Shown: in pieces, positions 1 to 10,748 of the stretch
Numbering within the stretch: position 1 is the first letter of the stretch
Layout of the letters: each line of letters starts with the position of its first letter
NCBI RefSeq assembly: GCF_910592395.1
Contig: NC_088317.1
Span: 8,868,001-8,932,000 of the forward strand
Reading direction: 5' to 3'
DNA: 64,000 nt
Source: Lineus longissimus
Lineage: Eukaryota; Nemertea; Pilidiophora; Heteronemertea; Lineidae
Position numbers and translations under genes: made by a program
Notes under the pieces: generated by a model
Told to the model about the DNA's origin: nothing
What the model saw: only the letters and a program-made list of their open reading frames with translations
Databases searched by the model: none

Positions 1-27
1 CTAATAAGTTTCAATGACATATCACCC

Positions 28-59
28 GGGTTTTTGATTTGCCCTACTTTTCAAGGTCA
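28..59 (+). repeat. outer inverted repeat, left copy
   Basis: About 30 bases ('tttttgatttg..ctacttttcaaggtca') recur as reverse complement at 7317-7347 with few mismatches. The pair encloses both LINEs and the inner inverted repeat, so it may be the end of a larger repeat unit that starts before the window. No protein is associated with it. Confidence 0.5.
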
Positions 60-186
60 CATAGTTCAAAGTTCAGTAAATCACCGATTGGTGGTACGTT
101 TCGTTGCTATTTGAGCTAGAAGGTTCTAGACTTGTGAGGGCATATAAGCATATGGCCGCCAGGCGGCCATCTTGCAAATAAACAAA

Positions 187-440
187 GTCATATTACTCCG
201 AAACTAATGATCTGATTGCTACTAAACTTCATGTTGTTATGTATCTATGTACTCTTATCACTATCCCTAATTTTCAGTCAAATCCCATTACAAATATGGC
301 CGCTACTCCGCCATCTTGAAAATCCAACGAAGTCTTATTACTGCTTAACTGTTGAACAAATGTCAACCAATTTCCATGTGACATGTACACTCTTCAATAA
401 CCCTGAACTTTAGTCAAATTTATAACCAAAATGCTATAGT
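187..440 (+). repeat. inner inverted repeat, left arm
   Basis: About 255 bases recur in reverse complement at 4876-5129 with roughly 93% identity by eye. Shared blocks include 'tattactccgaaactaatgat' and 'accaaaatgctatag'. It is either a long-TIR fold-back element or two copies of a MITE in opposite orientation. No coding capacity is evident; a 65-codon ORF in the left arm is not preserved as a gene. Confidence 0.7.
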
Positions 441-1009
441 GCCCATGGAATCAAAATGAAGTCCCCAAACACAAGCCGGCCGCGTGTCAGTCATTCATGC
501 AAAATTTTAATTTGGGCTCCTGATTTAACTCTCGCTGGAGTAGTAAAACGTTGTATCAAGGGGAGGGGACGAGACAAGCCCGCAAACAACCGAGCGCCTC
601 GCCGTGTTAAAAAAGTAAACTAATTTACCAACCTCGGCGCTGCAAGATCTGTTGGCAAAGATCTATTGGACTTCCTTTTGGTTCCATGGGTCGAACTCGA
701 ATATTTTTGAAATAATATTTCAAAACCGGCCGAAAACATGACATTGTTTGATTAGGATTATACAAATTACACAAAAACAGCAGCAATAGATGTTTATTTA
801 AAAAACTACAATGCGAAATGTTTTTTTTTTAGAAGTCTTATAGTGGGGAATGCTTGGGGGTATGATATCAGAGCGCTATGCGTAATGCGTAGAATCGGCA
901 ATTCGGATCGTATTCTTTACGCAAAAAGCGTAAGGGTAGGCAGCCCTGTTTAGCGGCCTAGGCACTACACTTTACTATCCTCCAGATCATAACGCGATGC
1001 TTTTGGCGT
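441..1009. other. non-coding stretch, nothing recognised
   Basis: No ORF, splice pattern or repeat that I recognise. It probably holds the 3' flank or 3' UTR of the minus-strand LINE that begins near 1010. Confidence 0.4.
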
Positions 1010-1175
1010 TTATAAGTCTATTTGATTAAATTTTTTAACAAGTTTAGCAGGGTACCATGTAATCGCTGTCTGGTCAACGGTATAATATACTATTAGAGGG
1101 TTTATATAGCGCTCGATTATGCATGGATTATTCTCGAGCGCTTTACAAAGCAAAGCACTCCCTAAAAATATGACG

Positions 1176-1968
1176 TTAAAGGAGTGATTTGAAGTGGCCG
1201 ATGTTTCCTGCCAACCTAATACTCCTGGGGAGATTGTTCCAAAGATTGGGGGCAGCCGAGCAAAAAGCCTGGTCCCTAAAAGTTTCGCAGCGCGTAACCC
1301 GCACCACAAGTAATAGCTCAGAGTCACCACGCAATCTATGATGAGAAAATGGTTGTCTGACCTTGACATTATCAACAAGGTACTGAGGAGCATTACCCTG
1401 GAGGGCCTCAAACACTAGAAGTAAGACCTTGAAAATTATCCTGTACTTAACACTAAGCCAGTGTAGATGCACAAGTACCGGGGTGATGTGGTCGAAGCGA
1501 GGCACAAGACATACAACCCTCGCAGCAGCATTCGAAACCCTCTGCATCCGACTACACTGCTTGTCAGTGATGCCATATAGAACAGCATTACAGTAGTCGA
1601 GATGGGAAGTTACGAAAGCGTGAACCAGAATCTTGGTGGTGTCCTCAGTAAGAAATTTCCGAATTTGTCTGATGTTATATAGTCCGCAAAAGGCATTTGA
1701 GCACACTTTGCCTACATGGGTTTCCATATTCATATTGGAATCAAACCATACGCCGAGATTTCGCACACATTTTGACAGGGCTCACATCAGTCACACCAAC
1801 TTTAATTGAGTCAATGTTAACTTTGAGCAATTGTTGGCGGGAACCAATGATGATAAATTCAGTTTTCACATCGTTAATCAACAGTTGGTTGGTGATAAGC
1901 CAAACCCTCACATCACGAACGCAGTTCTCAGTCTCCTTCAGACCATCGCATTCAACTGAAGTCGAAAG
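1176..1968 (-). pseudogene. LINE RT thumb and C-terminal domain
   Basis: Continues the RT from the other side of the nested element. 'VWLITNQLLINDVKTEF' and 'VRNLGVWFDSNM' are the K-T-E and LGV blocks after the catalytic loop. They are followed by 'LDYCNAVLYGI', 'QRVSNAAARVV' and 'LHWLSVKYRIIFK', standard for CR1/L2-type ORF2 C-termini. One frameshift near 1750 joins two frames. The frame stays open to about 1176, probably close to the original end of ORF2. Confidence 0.85.
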
Positions 1969-2960
1969 GGCTTGTGGTATTCGACTCGATGACTCGACGA
2001 CGCGATGGCTCGATGACGCGATCGTTGCTATGGATTTTGCTAAAATACGGAATCCCATGGTCCTGGTCTCCGGGCTACCGCTCCAATAGCCGAGGTTTTA
2101 GCTTGGCCTTCCCATACCCAGCTACGGTATGTGGAAGGATGTGCCCCCCCCCCCCCCCCAGCCATGGCCACTGAAGATTGGTCCCCGCGGTTGATTTTGA
2201 TATTTAAAGGACACGCGGAAGTTTCATAGCATGCAAAATGACCCGAGATTTAATTGACACACAAGCTTCTAGTGGCCAATGTCAGATGTCATGTGGTAGT
2301 CTGTCAACAATCGGAATTTCGCACATGTGCAGTTTTTGAGACTCAGTCACTCAGTCCCTCTTCCGTCCCTTGACATCTGCCCCCCCCCCCCCCCAGGCAT
2401 CAGCCCCTATAGGACATTTAATAATGCCCCCTAGGGCATATCCCCAGATATGGACATGTCCTGGTTGGATATGCCCTAAGGGGAAAGATGTCATACGAGG
2501 ATTTATAATTCCCAAACTAAACTGACACTTAAAATAACTCTCGGAGTTCGACTGCCGTGCTGAACGGATATCCAGAGCCAACCTTGTATCCAGGAACTCG
2601 CGTGTCATTTTAACATTGGAATTTCTGCTTGTAAAGAACCTGGGTAGGAGGTTGATCTGAACCAGCTATACTTAGGTGTATTTAGCTGTATTGACGGTAA
2701 GATACCAGTGGCTTGCATAGCAACATGGCGCATGGTTTTATCAAAAATGCGAACTTGTGGGAAACGAAAAATGGTCGGATTAGATACGGTGAAAACAGCT
2801 GGAAAGGGGTTGGTAATGATCGGTTCTTTTTTATTTTCCTCCACTTATGATTCTATGTATAAATTACAGTCCAAGCAGTGATATTCTTTAAAAAAATTCC
2901 AACTTGATCGCGTCATCGAGTCATCACGTCGTCGAGTCGTCGAGTCGAATACCACAAGCC
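1969..2960. mobile_element. 992-bp TIR DNA transposon with 9-bp TSD
   Basis: The ends are inverted repeats beginning GGCTTGTGGTATTCGACTCGA and running about 50 bp through CGAC/CGATG-rich sequence. Direct repeats AGTCGAAAG flank it at 1960-1968 and 2961-2969. Removing the element restores the reading frame of the host LINE, which proves the boundaries. It encodes no recognisable transposase and contains two poly-C tracts (about 2142-2158 and 2380-2393). The 9-bp duplication fits MULE-type or another 8-10 bp TSD superfamily, so it is best called a non-autonomous element. Confidence 0.85.
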
Positions 2961-2969
2961 AGTCGAAAG

Positions 2970-3709
2970 TGGGCGAAAATACAGATACAAATGATTATCA
3001 TCAGAATATCCATGAGCGTCAGGTACTTGTCGGGATATCACGTGATAGAGGCGCTAAACGTAGAACAAAAATAAAATTGGCCCTAGGCAGCTGCCCTGTG
3101 AAACATTTGAGATCAACGTTAGTTGAGACTGAGTCGTTGATAACAATCCGCTCTTTCCGACTGTTGAGATATGACTCCAGCCATTTTAGGGCAATATCCA
3201 TATATTCCGAAATCGATGTTCATGGTTTCAAGGAGAATCATGGTATCAACAGTATCAAAAGCCGCACTAAGGTCAAGCAACACAAGCAAACACACTTCTT
3301 GCTTAGCCATCCTCATCAGAATGTCACTCTGCACTTAAACTAACGCTGTCTCAGGTGAGTGGTACTGCCGATAGGCCGATTGTGATATAGGCAATGGAGA
3401 ATGCAAGGTGCTATGTGACATGAGTTGTCCTACAACAACCTTTTCTCTCAACTTTGACACGAACGACAAATTGCTCACTGCTCTGTAGTTGGGAAAAACC
3501 AGGTCAAGACGTGGCTTCTTTTGCGACACAAGTGCACATTTCCACTGACTCGGCACAGAGCCAGAATCACGCAAGAGGTTTATCATCCTGGTGATGATTG
3601 GGAGGAGGGTAGCGGAGCATCGCTTAAGAAACCACATTGGAATAGGGTCAAGTTTGCAAGACGCATTGGTAGAACCCTTGATCAGATTAGCCACTTGATC
3701 ACTTGACAC
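2970..3709 (-). pseudogene. LINE reverse transcriptase, palm and fingers
   Basis: Minus-strand frames give RT blocks in order: 'KLDPIPMWFLKRC', 'LSFVSKLREKVVVGQLM', block A 'LLDLSAAFDTVD' near 3270, a block B with QGSCLGPILF near 3085, and block C 'GYSDDNHLYLY' near 3000 (SDD where YADD is usual). The blocks lie in three different frames, so at least two frameshifts are present. Immediately after block C the coding sequence is cut by the TIR element at 1969-2960 and resumes at 1968. Confidence 0.85.
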
Positions 3710-3957
3710 TTTTGAGAATGCTTCAAGTTTTTGTTGTGGCGGAGGAAAGTTAACAGCAGGTGGTTCGACAGTAACTGCACGAATCTTCTCCTTGATGCTG
3801 TCAACCTTCCTTATGAAAAACTCACCAAATCGGTTAGTAAGTTCTACTGGGTCAACCTGAGCAGGAAGCGTTGTATCCTGCCTCTGCTTGCATAGTAAAT
3901 TGACTACACGGAAAGTTTCTTGGCATCACCAGCAAACTGAGTGATCATGTCTGTATA

Positions 3958-4395
3958 TTAATCCCGACGAGAGACATTTAGACACACCGAGTATATATTG
4001 CGTACATTGCGATATGCAGCAGCTGTGGCAGCAGATTTATGTCGATTCCTTTCAAGTTTTCTCCTCCTTGATTGAGGTTCCTCGCATTTGCTACTAAACC
4101 ACGGGACATGTGGACACACCTTACGTTCCTTTACAATGACGGGAGCATGTTTGTCCAGTATGCCCGACAGCTTAGAATCGTATTGTAGCGCAAGCTCGTC
4201 AATATCAGTTGATACTGTAGTGCTCAGATCTGATGATTCCTTGTCATGTTTGAAAGATGCAATGTCAATCGGAGTCTGGTGAACATCGCTAACCACAGTG
4301 TCTTTGCAATCCCTAGACAGAATCAAATCTAGTGTATTCCCGGTGATGTGAGTTGGGCCAAACACATGTTGCCTGACCCCAAAAGTTAGAAGCAT
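3958..4395 (-). pseudogene. LINE endonuclease C-terminal fragment
   Basis: The minus-strand frame contains 'GPTHITGNTLDLIL', the segment of APE-type LINE endonucleases that precedes the final catalytic D-H region, followed by a linker with 'VPWFSSKCEEPQSRRRKLER', the usual bridge between endonuclease and RT. The N-terminal endonuclease motifs are absent. In the full element this domain nicks target DNA to prime reverse transcription. It is a truncated remnant of the LINE at 1010-4395. Confidence 0.75.
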
Positions 4396-4875
4396 TTCGG
4401 GAGGCCGTCACATTCTCTTCGAAGCTGTGTAGTCAACCTCTGGGTATGTGTTCCGTGCGTAATAGCAGTAGTAGTTTTGCTTATTACCGTACACTTTCAT
4501 GAAGTCAAGATATTCTGCGCTGTATCTCACGAATGCGAAAAATATATTACTTCCGACTTCGTCTGTCTTTACTGTTGACATTGCAGTACAATATAGCCCT
4601 ACAAAAATATTACTTATTACTTTCGACATGAATATTAGCTCCATTTATCAAAGTTACATACGCATAGGCATACTGATGTAAATTACAACGACCGATGATA
4701 TATGCATAATAAAATGATCCAGGGAACATGTGCTCACCTCGGGTAATGTTATGCATGTCATTTGCAGTTGATATGGGAGAACAGTTTCTGACTAGTTTCA
4801 CCACTTTTGATTCCATTGAATACAATCATTCTTCTTAGCTCAATGGCACAAAAGAAAATAACCGGTACAATCTAA

Positions 4876-5129
4876 CTATAGCATTTTGGTTATAAATTTG
4901 ACTAAATTTCAGGGTTATTGAAGAGTGTACATGTCACATGGAAATTGGTTGACATTTGTTCAACAGTTTAGCAGTAATAGGACTTTGTTGGATTTTCAAG
5001 ATGGCGGCCTGGCGGCCATATTTGTAATGGGATTTGACTGAAAATTAGGGATAGTGATAAGAGTACCTAGATACATAATAACATGAAGTTTAGTAGCAAT
5101 TAGATCATTAGTTTCGGAGTAATAGGACT
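4876..5129 (-). repeat. inner inverted repeat, right arm
   Basis: Reverse-complement partner of 187-440. It ends at 'aataggact', immediately next to the 3' tail of the LINE fragment that begins near 5135, so that LINE probably inserted into this repeat. Confidence 0.7.
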
Positions 5130-5175
5130 TTTCTTTTGTAATATATATTTTTATTTCCCTTGTACTTTCTTTTTT

Positions 5176-5225
5176 ACATTTTACTTTACATTTTACATTT
5201 TACATTTTACATTTTTCTTTTTTTT
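5176..5225. repeat. (TACATTTT)n tail of the LINE
   Basis: Five or more imperfect copies of TTTTACAT in a row at the 3' end of the minus-strand LINE. On the LINE strand this reads ATGTAAAA repeats, replacing a poly-A tail. Confidence 0.8.
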
Positions 5226-5583
5226 CTATATTTACATTTCATGATTTCATGAGAAAAAACCTTTTTGTGGAGGCGGAGTATGGAAAGGGTAAAAGGATTA
5301 TTAGTATTCTTTAAAGTCCTTAATTATACATAGGGAAAGTTTTGAAATATAAAAGTGCACTATTGGTGCATGTGCAGAGGTGCAGGTGCATGGACCATGT
5401 TTGTTTTGTTGTTTTTTAATTGATTGTAAGGGGTTGGGCTCTATTTGTTTAAACGATATTTTTCCATTTTTGGTAATGTTCATTGGGGTTTGTGTAATTC
5501 TTTTCTATATTAGCTTTGTATTTGATGATGTTTTGTAGTTTTTTTTAAAAGTCCTCTTCCTTTAGTTTTGATGTGTAAATGAA

Positions 5584-6171
5584 TTATTTTATGATTAATT
5601 TTAGCTGTTCAATAAGACATGACCCCTTTATATCTCCCAGCAGAACATTGGTTTTATTGAAGTTGTCAGTTATTTGTTTTTGTTTTAAGAAATCTCCCAT
5701 TTGAAGCCATATATTTTTAGATTTTTGACAGTCCCAGAATAAATGTTCTATAGTTCCAGTGTATATTGTGCAAAAGGAGCAGTTTGTTGTATTTGCAAGT
5801 TTTGCTTGGCATAATGTATTTGTTGGAATAATTCGGTGTAGGATTTGAAATTGTAGGGCTCTTAGTCTGGTATCTTTGGTGCATGTTAATGGTATGGTGT
5901 AGAGATTGTTCCAAGTCTCTTCATTCGTAGTTTCCCCTAATTTTTCCTTCCATTTGTTCTGTGTGCTGATAGCTTTGATGGTTGTCTTCTCTATCATTTT
6001 TGAGTAGGTGAACCTGTTTGGTTTTGGGGTATTCTGTATTTTTTTTAGTAGTTCATCTTGTATCATTCCTAATTTTTTGCCTTTTAGTTTGTCTTTCCAG
6101 GTTTTGGGTACTGCCCTTTTTAATCCTATATACTGGGCGGTGCCCCAGCAGAAGTAACAGCAGATTATCAC
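5584..6171 (-). pseudogene. LINE ORF2 C-terminus with zinc-binding RT domain
   Basis: A 195-codon minus-strand frame ending the ORF2 protein of an L1/Tx1-type LINE. 'LRALQFQILHRIIPTN' followed by C-x2-C-(x9)-H-x4-W.C ('NCSFCTIYTGTIEHLFWDC') is the RT-associated zinc-binding domain (zf-RVT) found after the polymerase. Upstream RT is missing by truncation, and no start codon of biological meaning is present. The open frame over 588 nt suggests a fairly recent insertion. Confidence 0.85.
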
Positions 6172-6190
6172 TGCAGTGCTGCCATGTATG

Positions 6191-7786
6191 CTGCTTACTT
6201 AGAATTACTCAGACCTGAGGATGATAACCAATGAGGCAGATGGAAACTTCGTCAATGGTTAATCATAAGGATCTCCTAGAAACGTTACACCAATCGTAAT
6301 CTAGAGATGAAGTTGTTTGGTCATCAAGATAGGGAAATACAATTAAGTCTCATTCCTGAAAGGGTTACAAAAATATAGCCAAATTGTTTTTGGGCATACA
6401 TGTATGAAGATTTTGCAAATGATTGTGAATCTTTCATTTTTTATTTCATTTTATAGCATTTTGAAAATTTTGATTCTTGCTTGGAAAAACAAGAAATGTC
6501 ATAGTCCAACAAATAAAGGATCATGAAAATGTTAATGATTTGCACTAATCAGTATAAGAATTTGGCAGTGTACAGTCGCATGGACTAATTTGGAAACTTT
6601 GAGTCTTCCCGGGAGGTTATTAAATGAAAAGGCCAGGGGCCATTGTGCTCACCTTATAGATATTTGGTAGTTAACCATTTGAGCGCAGTAGTTGCCGAAC
6701 AGTGACAAGATACCCTTTAAACTGCCCTGGCCCCTCTCAGACATCATTCATTCAGTTCCATTTGGTATTCATAGACGACGCTCATGTATATCAACAGATT
6801 ACTGGTTTTAATTTCCTGGCTTTTATGCCGAATGCGGAGTTTTTAAGGGGTAATCATTCCAAATAGTTTACCCCAATTTGCGGGCTACTAATCAGCCTCT
6901 AATTAGTGCTGATTGGATCATAAATTGATGCTAAAAATGATGAAAAGAAGGATGGATGCTTCGTGTACATTATACATTAGGCAAACACATGAGAAGTTTG
7001 CATAGTAGGTTGCTTACTTTCATTTTCATACCCACTCTGGCCATGGTGGGGGTTATAGAAAGGGGCATGGGGGTCAGGACCTTATCATATTTTTTTTCTC
7101 TATTTTATTATGGTTTGGGGTTCATACTGAACAAAAAAAATCTATGACTATGGACATAGCACCAATATTCATTATATTATAGCCATGTGAAGGGTGGTTG
7201 TAACATTTTCTGATTTTCTAAAAAAATATGAGCACGCAAAGGCTAATAATTCATGCTGGTTAGGAAACGTGCTATAATATATAGCCAAACGGAAATTTCA
7301 TGCCATTTTACCTCTGTGACCTTGAAAAGTAGACCAAATCAAAAACCTGCAAGGAGTGATGCATCTGTATCAGGAGTACCTATCATATAACTATTAGCGA
7401 AAACAAGTCAATAATAAGCGATATATTGCACTTTCTATTTTTCAGTCTTGACCCCCTGGTGGGGGAGTTGTTGCTGGAGGTGATGGTCCAGATGTGTAGC
7501 GTCAAGGAAAAGGTAGAAATTAGAGAGAACATGACACACAGGTCAGAAATAGGTTAAGAGTGAGAAGAAGTTGAGCAGACAGTTTTCAGCTGACTTCTGG
7601 GATGATTAAATCAAAAGTCATCCAGACCTCCGGTCATTTGAAAGCTCCAATATCATTTCCACTATTGTTGCCCTCCAATTGCCAGTTGCATTCACTGCCT
7701 CCTACTTCTGGAAGGTAACCTGTCAAGAGGATCAAGTGCAGTTTCTTTCAATACATCATATCAGGTGACTTCAAATCTGACGAGTG
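6191..7786. other. no gene seen; 3' UTR/downstream of host SAM gene
   Basis: No ORF with coding character. Because the last exon of the minus-strand SAM gene ends at 7787, the part nearest it should be its 3' UTR. Candidate poly-A signals on the minus strand occur near 7106 (tttatt on plus). The inverted repeat partner of 28-59 lies at 7317-7347. Confidence 0.4.
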
Positions 7787-7894
7787 TCATAACGGGGCAA
7801 CCGCCGACTTGTCCAGTAGCGACATCTGCCTCGTGATGTCTTTGATGGCTTGCTGCAACCGCTTGACATGGCCGATTTTGTGGATACCCATGTC
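7787..7894 (-). CDS. host gene last exon: end of SAM domain
   Basis: Read on the minus strand, a strong acceptor (TTTTTCCTTACCACTTCCAG) precedes a 36-codon frame starting GAC ATG GGT and ending at a TGA at 7787-7789. The first 20 residues (DMGIHKIGHVKRLQQAIKDI) have the helix-5 signature of SAM domains, LGI-x-K-x-GH-x-K-x-L-x2-AI. It begins in phase 0, exactly what the exon at 55385-55524 leaves after 'HLERRDLK'. The two exons therefore form one SAM domain. A 15-residue tail follows before the stop, comparable with the short tail after the SAM domain in diacylglycerol kinase delta. The exon lies 47.5 kb from its upstream partner. Confidence 0.8.
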   Translation of the reverse strand, partial: DMGIHKIGHVKRLQQAIKDITRQMSLLDKSAVAPL

Positions 7895-8166
7895 CTGGAA
7901 GTGGTAAGGAAAAAGGATAACAGATTAACCAAAAAAATCTACCTTCAGAAATTGCCAGCTACTGTTGATGCACAAGTGCATCAGGGGGTCAGTGACAAAA
8001 CCGTTTAGCCGACTGTTAAAACTGTTTAGCTTACTATCCTCAAATCGATTGCTTTGTGTACAGCTGAGGGGTAGTTACCCCTAGGGCATATGTAATGCAT
8101 CCATGTTTTAGAACTACCACTTAAATCAAGCCAATCCCAATAAATGCCTTATTTGAACAATAACCA

Positions 8167-8514
8167 TTAGAAACACCATATTAAATTGAGTGAGATCAAA
8201 AATATATAAGCGAGCCGATATATTTCACGACATCGATATCTTTCACGGAGTTCACCCAGAGTGAGCAGATTCATAGGGTATTTCGAATCTGGCTTCACTC
8301 TCTCTGACTGCCTTTCAACGGATTTGATTATTTTACTGGTCCCTTTACGGATATAGCAGTGTAAAACACTGTGGCAAACACTTTCATATTCATTGTTCTC
8401 TATTCCCGCACAAAATACATGCTGAGGCGACAAATAGTCCAACACTGAATCTGCAATGTCATAATCAATGTCAACTACTCCGGCTTCTATGGTAACCAGT
8501 GAATTAACGGGCAG
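8167..8514 (-). CDS. uncharacterised ORF, ~115 codons
   Basis: A minus-strand frame open from about 8514 to a stop at 8167, without an ATG near its upstream end, so it is an exon or a 5'-truncated remnant. Composition looks protein-like: 'VVDIDYDIADSVLDYLSP', then a basic stretch 'KGTSKIIKSVERQSERVK', and a hydrophobic C-terminus 'AYIFLISLNLIW'. I do not recognise the family. It lies inside the long intron of the SAM gene and shares its strand, but the phase-matched SAM exons show it is not part of that transcript. Confidence 0.3.
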   Translation of the reverse strand: MPVNSLVTIEAGVVDIDYDIADSVLDYLSPQHVFCAGIENNEYESVCHSVLHCYIRKGTSKIIKSVERQSERVKPDSKYPMNLLTLGELRERYRCREIYRLAYIFLISLNLIWCF

Positions 8515-8993
8515 TCAGAAATGCCCGTCTAGATTATCTATTCATGATAAGTCGAAGCGTAGTAAAACCTAACTTGGTCCATTGAAATGTGACTCCTGCT
8601 TTTAATACGATGTATAAATCAAAATCCAGGCCTTTTCTGATATCTCACAACAGCCACGTATTGCAACCTTTACAGTATTTACAGGCATTCAAATGAAGTA
8701 TTATCTCATGTTTGGGTTATTAGATCATTAATAACATAATGTTTCGGGATTTCGAAAGTGGTAGTAACCTATCTTGAACAAACGTTCCAATGTATCCTTA
8801 CACAAGTAGAAGGGTAATAGATGTACGATTAATACGAATAATATCTGCGTAATAGCCTAAGAAAACTTTGTTTTCTTGCCCAAATCGCACATATTTTAAC
8901 TTGTCAAAAAGCCACCATTACCCTTCTACTACAACATGTAAACAGCATTCTCGGCAACAATGGGTTAAAAGGTATCAAAAATATTTGTTAACT

Positions 8994-9370
8994 TACGGGC
9001 ATTCATAGCCACGCCAGAGGTCAAGTATTTTCAATACTTGTAAACTAACGGGCATTCATAGCCAAGACAGATGTCAAGTTTGTTTTTTTTCAGACAAAAG
9101 GTATTTGTGAAACGAAAGCTATCTCAGCTTTAACACCGTAACATGTTTTCGCTCATACGAAAAATATTTTTCCGATCCTTCATTGATGTAAGGAGATTAT
9201 TATCTCTCTACAAATATCCATCACAGGGATATTACACTTTCTAATTGATTATATGTAGGTGCCATACATAGCATCAATTTTTGCGTAATAGAGAAATAGA
9301 GCCGAGTTCATTCCTATGTAGGCGCCATAAATAGGAATAAAGACACATTTATTTCACACCATCTCACACT
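8994..9370 (+). repeat. hairpin-bearing dispersed repeat, copy 1
   Basis: About 380 bases align, with divergence, to 46908-47300 in the same orientation. Shared blocks are 'acttacgggc.ttcatag.cacgc', 'ttcattgatgtaagga' and 'atatccatcacagg'. Two hairpins follow, around 9242-9278 and 9313-9341, each with a loop reading AGG(C/T)GCCATA between arms such as ATTCCTAT / ATAGGAAT. The first 30 bases are locally duplicated at 9050-9080. No coding capacity; it may be a SINE-like or MITE-like family. Confidence 0.6.
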
Positions 9371-9463
9371 TGAACAACACTACTCAAACAGTATTTATGT
9401 GGTTCCTATTGAAAATCATTTAGTATTTGGTTTAACCTAATTCTTTGGCTACCAACCATAGAA

Positions 9464-9545
9464 TGACACCTGGTGTACTTTTTATGCACTAAAAAGCGCC
9501 ACCTGGTGTCCTTTTACGTACTAAAAAGCAACACCCGGTGTCATT
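9464..9545. repeat. three 33-bp tandem units with CACC(T/C)GGTG palindromes
   Basis: ACACCTGGTGT (9466), CCACCTGGTGT (9499) and ACACCCGGTGT (9531) are spaced about 33 bp and linked by 'actaaaaagc'. Each core is a perfect or near-perfect dyad containing a CACCTG E-box. They sit about 140-215 bp upstream of the Cys-rich reading frame at 9680, so a regulatory role is possible but not shown. Confidence 0.6.
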
Positions 9546-9679
9546 TTTATGAAATGATCTGGAATTATAGTTAGATAAAATGGATATCTAGTGCTAAAAG
9601 TGTAGAGCTTTTACGCAAAATAAAGGTGTATTAGAACGCCATACAGAAAATAGTTTCATTAAGAGCTTCTTTGATTAAT

Positions 9680-10358
9680 ATGGAGAGGATGTACAATTAT
9701 TTACCTTTAAACGAGTACTTTAAAAGATGTGGTTGCAGAGCCTCGCTCGAACAGGGGTTTATTCGACCTAGGGAAGGTTTCCCTTCTTTTATCCGTGCTT
9801 CTTCCCAAAGTGACAAGTATGACACTAGCACTGAAACTGATGCTGTATTATGCCACAATTGCAAAGGATGGACGCTGTTTGAATACAAGTGGGACTTAAA
9901 CCCAATGAGGCCTGGTGATACGTTTACATACAAGTTCTGCATCAATTGTAATGCGATTGCTTATGATGATGATGGTTTTCGGAGTCTTGAGATAATACAC
10001 GATAATACACGATAATAGACGATACTTTGAATGCATCCTTAGAAGGCTTGGGCAGAGACATCTGCAAGAACCAGCAGTAAATTATTTAAGATATGTTGTT
10101 GAAGCTTCTTTGCAGGGCCACTTCTAAAGCCCAAGGAAATGGTTGTGTAATGCCAGATACGAAAAGACGATTCAATTGGCATTTAAAACTGGTGTCAGCA
10201 ATCCCCCATCTAAATTGAGACATGAAGGGGATGCACTGCTTTTTTAAATTCATTGTGGTGACTATGACTGGATTTTAGAGGCAGAATTCATTAACAGAGC
10301 ACTCAGTCAACCTAAATTAACTGAGGACAATTTTACAGATACGTTATTGTGGGATTAA
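9680..10358 (+). pseudogene. broken Cys-rich (zinc-ribbon-like) gene, unknown family
   Basis: ATG at 9680 opens a 112-codon frame with CGC near residue 18 and a C-x2-C ... C-x2-C pair ('CHNCKGW' ... 'CINCNAIA') about 30 residues apart, as in a zinc ribbon. It ends at 10015 in three imperfect copies of the decamer ACACGATAAT. From 10011 an overlapping frame in another phase carries on with protein-like sequence ('YFECILRRLGQRHLQEPAV', later 'CGDYDWILEAEFINRAL') to a stop at 10358, with two in-frame TAA codons. The simplest reading is one gene broken by decamer slippage plus stops. I do not recognise the family. Confidence 0.4.
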
Positions 10359-10748
10359 AGTAACCATAACCATAAACTACCATGTCTTTTTAAACCAAGT
10401 TTTTGATAAATTGAAAATATATTATTTAGTGCTGAATCCTTATCTCACAAACAAGGATAGAATGAAAGATATGAATCAATTATGATGTGATTTCATGAAT
10501 AGTGTTCTCTTCATGACTTACAGGCTTATGAAGGAAGAGGAAGACGCATTAACGCAGCAGAGTGACGTTTTACTTAGTGTCCTGAAAGGTCAAGAAAGTC
10601 GCTGTCCTTCGAGACTTTGTCTGTCAGGCCAAAAAAAAGCCACAAGTCACAATACTAATCAAGCTTTGATCTTATGACGTAGTCAGATAGAGCTTTGCTC
10701 TGAGGTCAAAATACTGATTCAGGGTGATTTTACATACTATTAAATACA
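10359..10748. other. spacer between broken Cys-rich gene and split ORF
   Basis: Nothing firmly coding. A 60-codon plus-strand frame (10495-10677) has no recognisable content. The spacing suggests 5' leader sequence of the ORF that starts at 10749. Confidence 0.3.

Larger units (their letters stand above)
1010..4395 (-). mobile_element. decayed CR1/L2-like non-LTR retrotransposon
   Basis: Read on the minus strand, the pieces follow LINE order: the end of an APE-type endonuclease (4395-3958), reverse transcriptase (3709-2970), then after a 992-bp insertion the RT thumb and C-terminal region (1968-1176). Frameshifts and stops break it into at least five reading frames, so it is dead. The C-terminal segment, with LxYCN, W.P...R and LWN.LP motifs, is typical of the CR1/L2/Jockey group. 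The exact clade is not decidable by eye. Confidence 0.85.
5135..6190 (-). mobile_element. 5'-truncated L1/Tx1-like LINE with simple-repeat tail
   Basis: A minus-strand LINE 3' end: the last coding part (6171-5584), a roughly 400-bp 3' UTR and a tail of TACATTTT units at about 5176-5225. The 5' truncation at about 6190 is the usual outcome of incomplete target-primed reverse transcription. The target-site duplication was not resolved. Confidence 0.7.
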
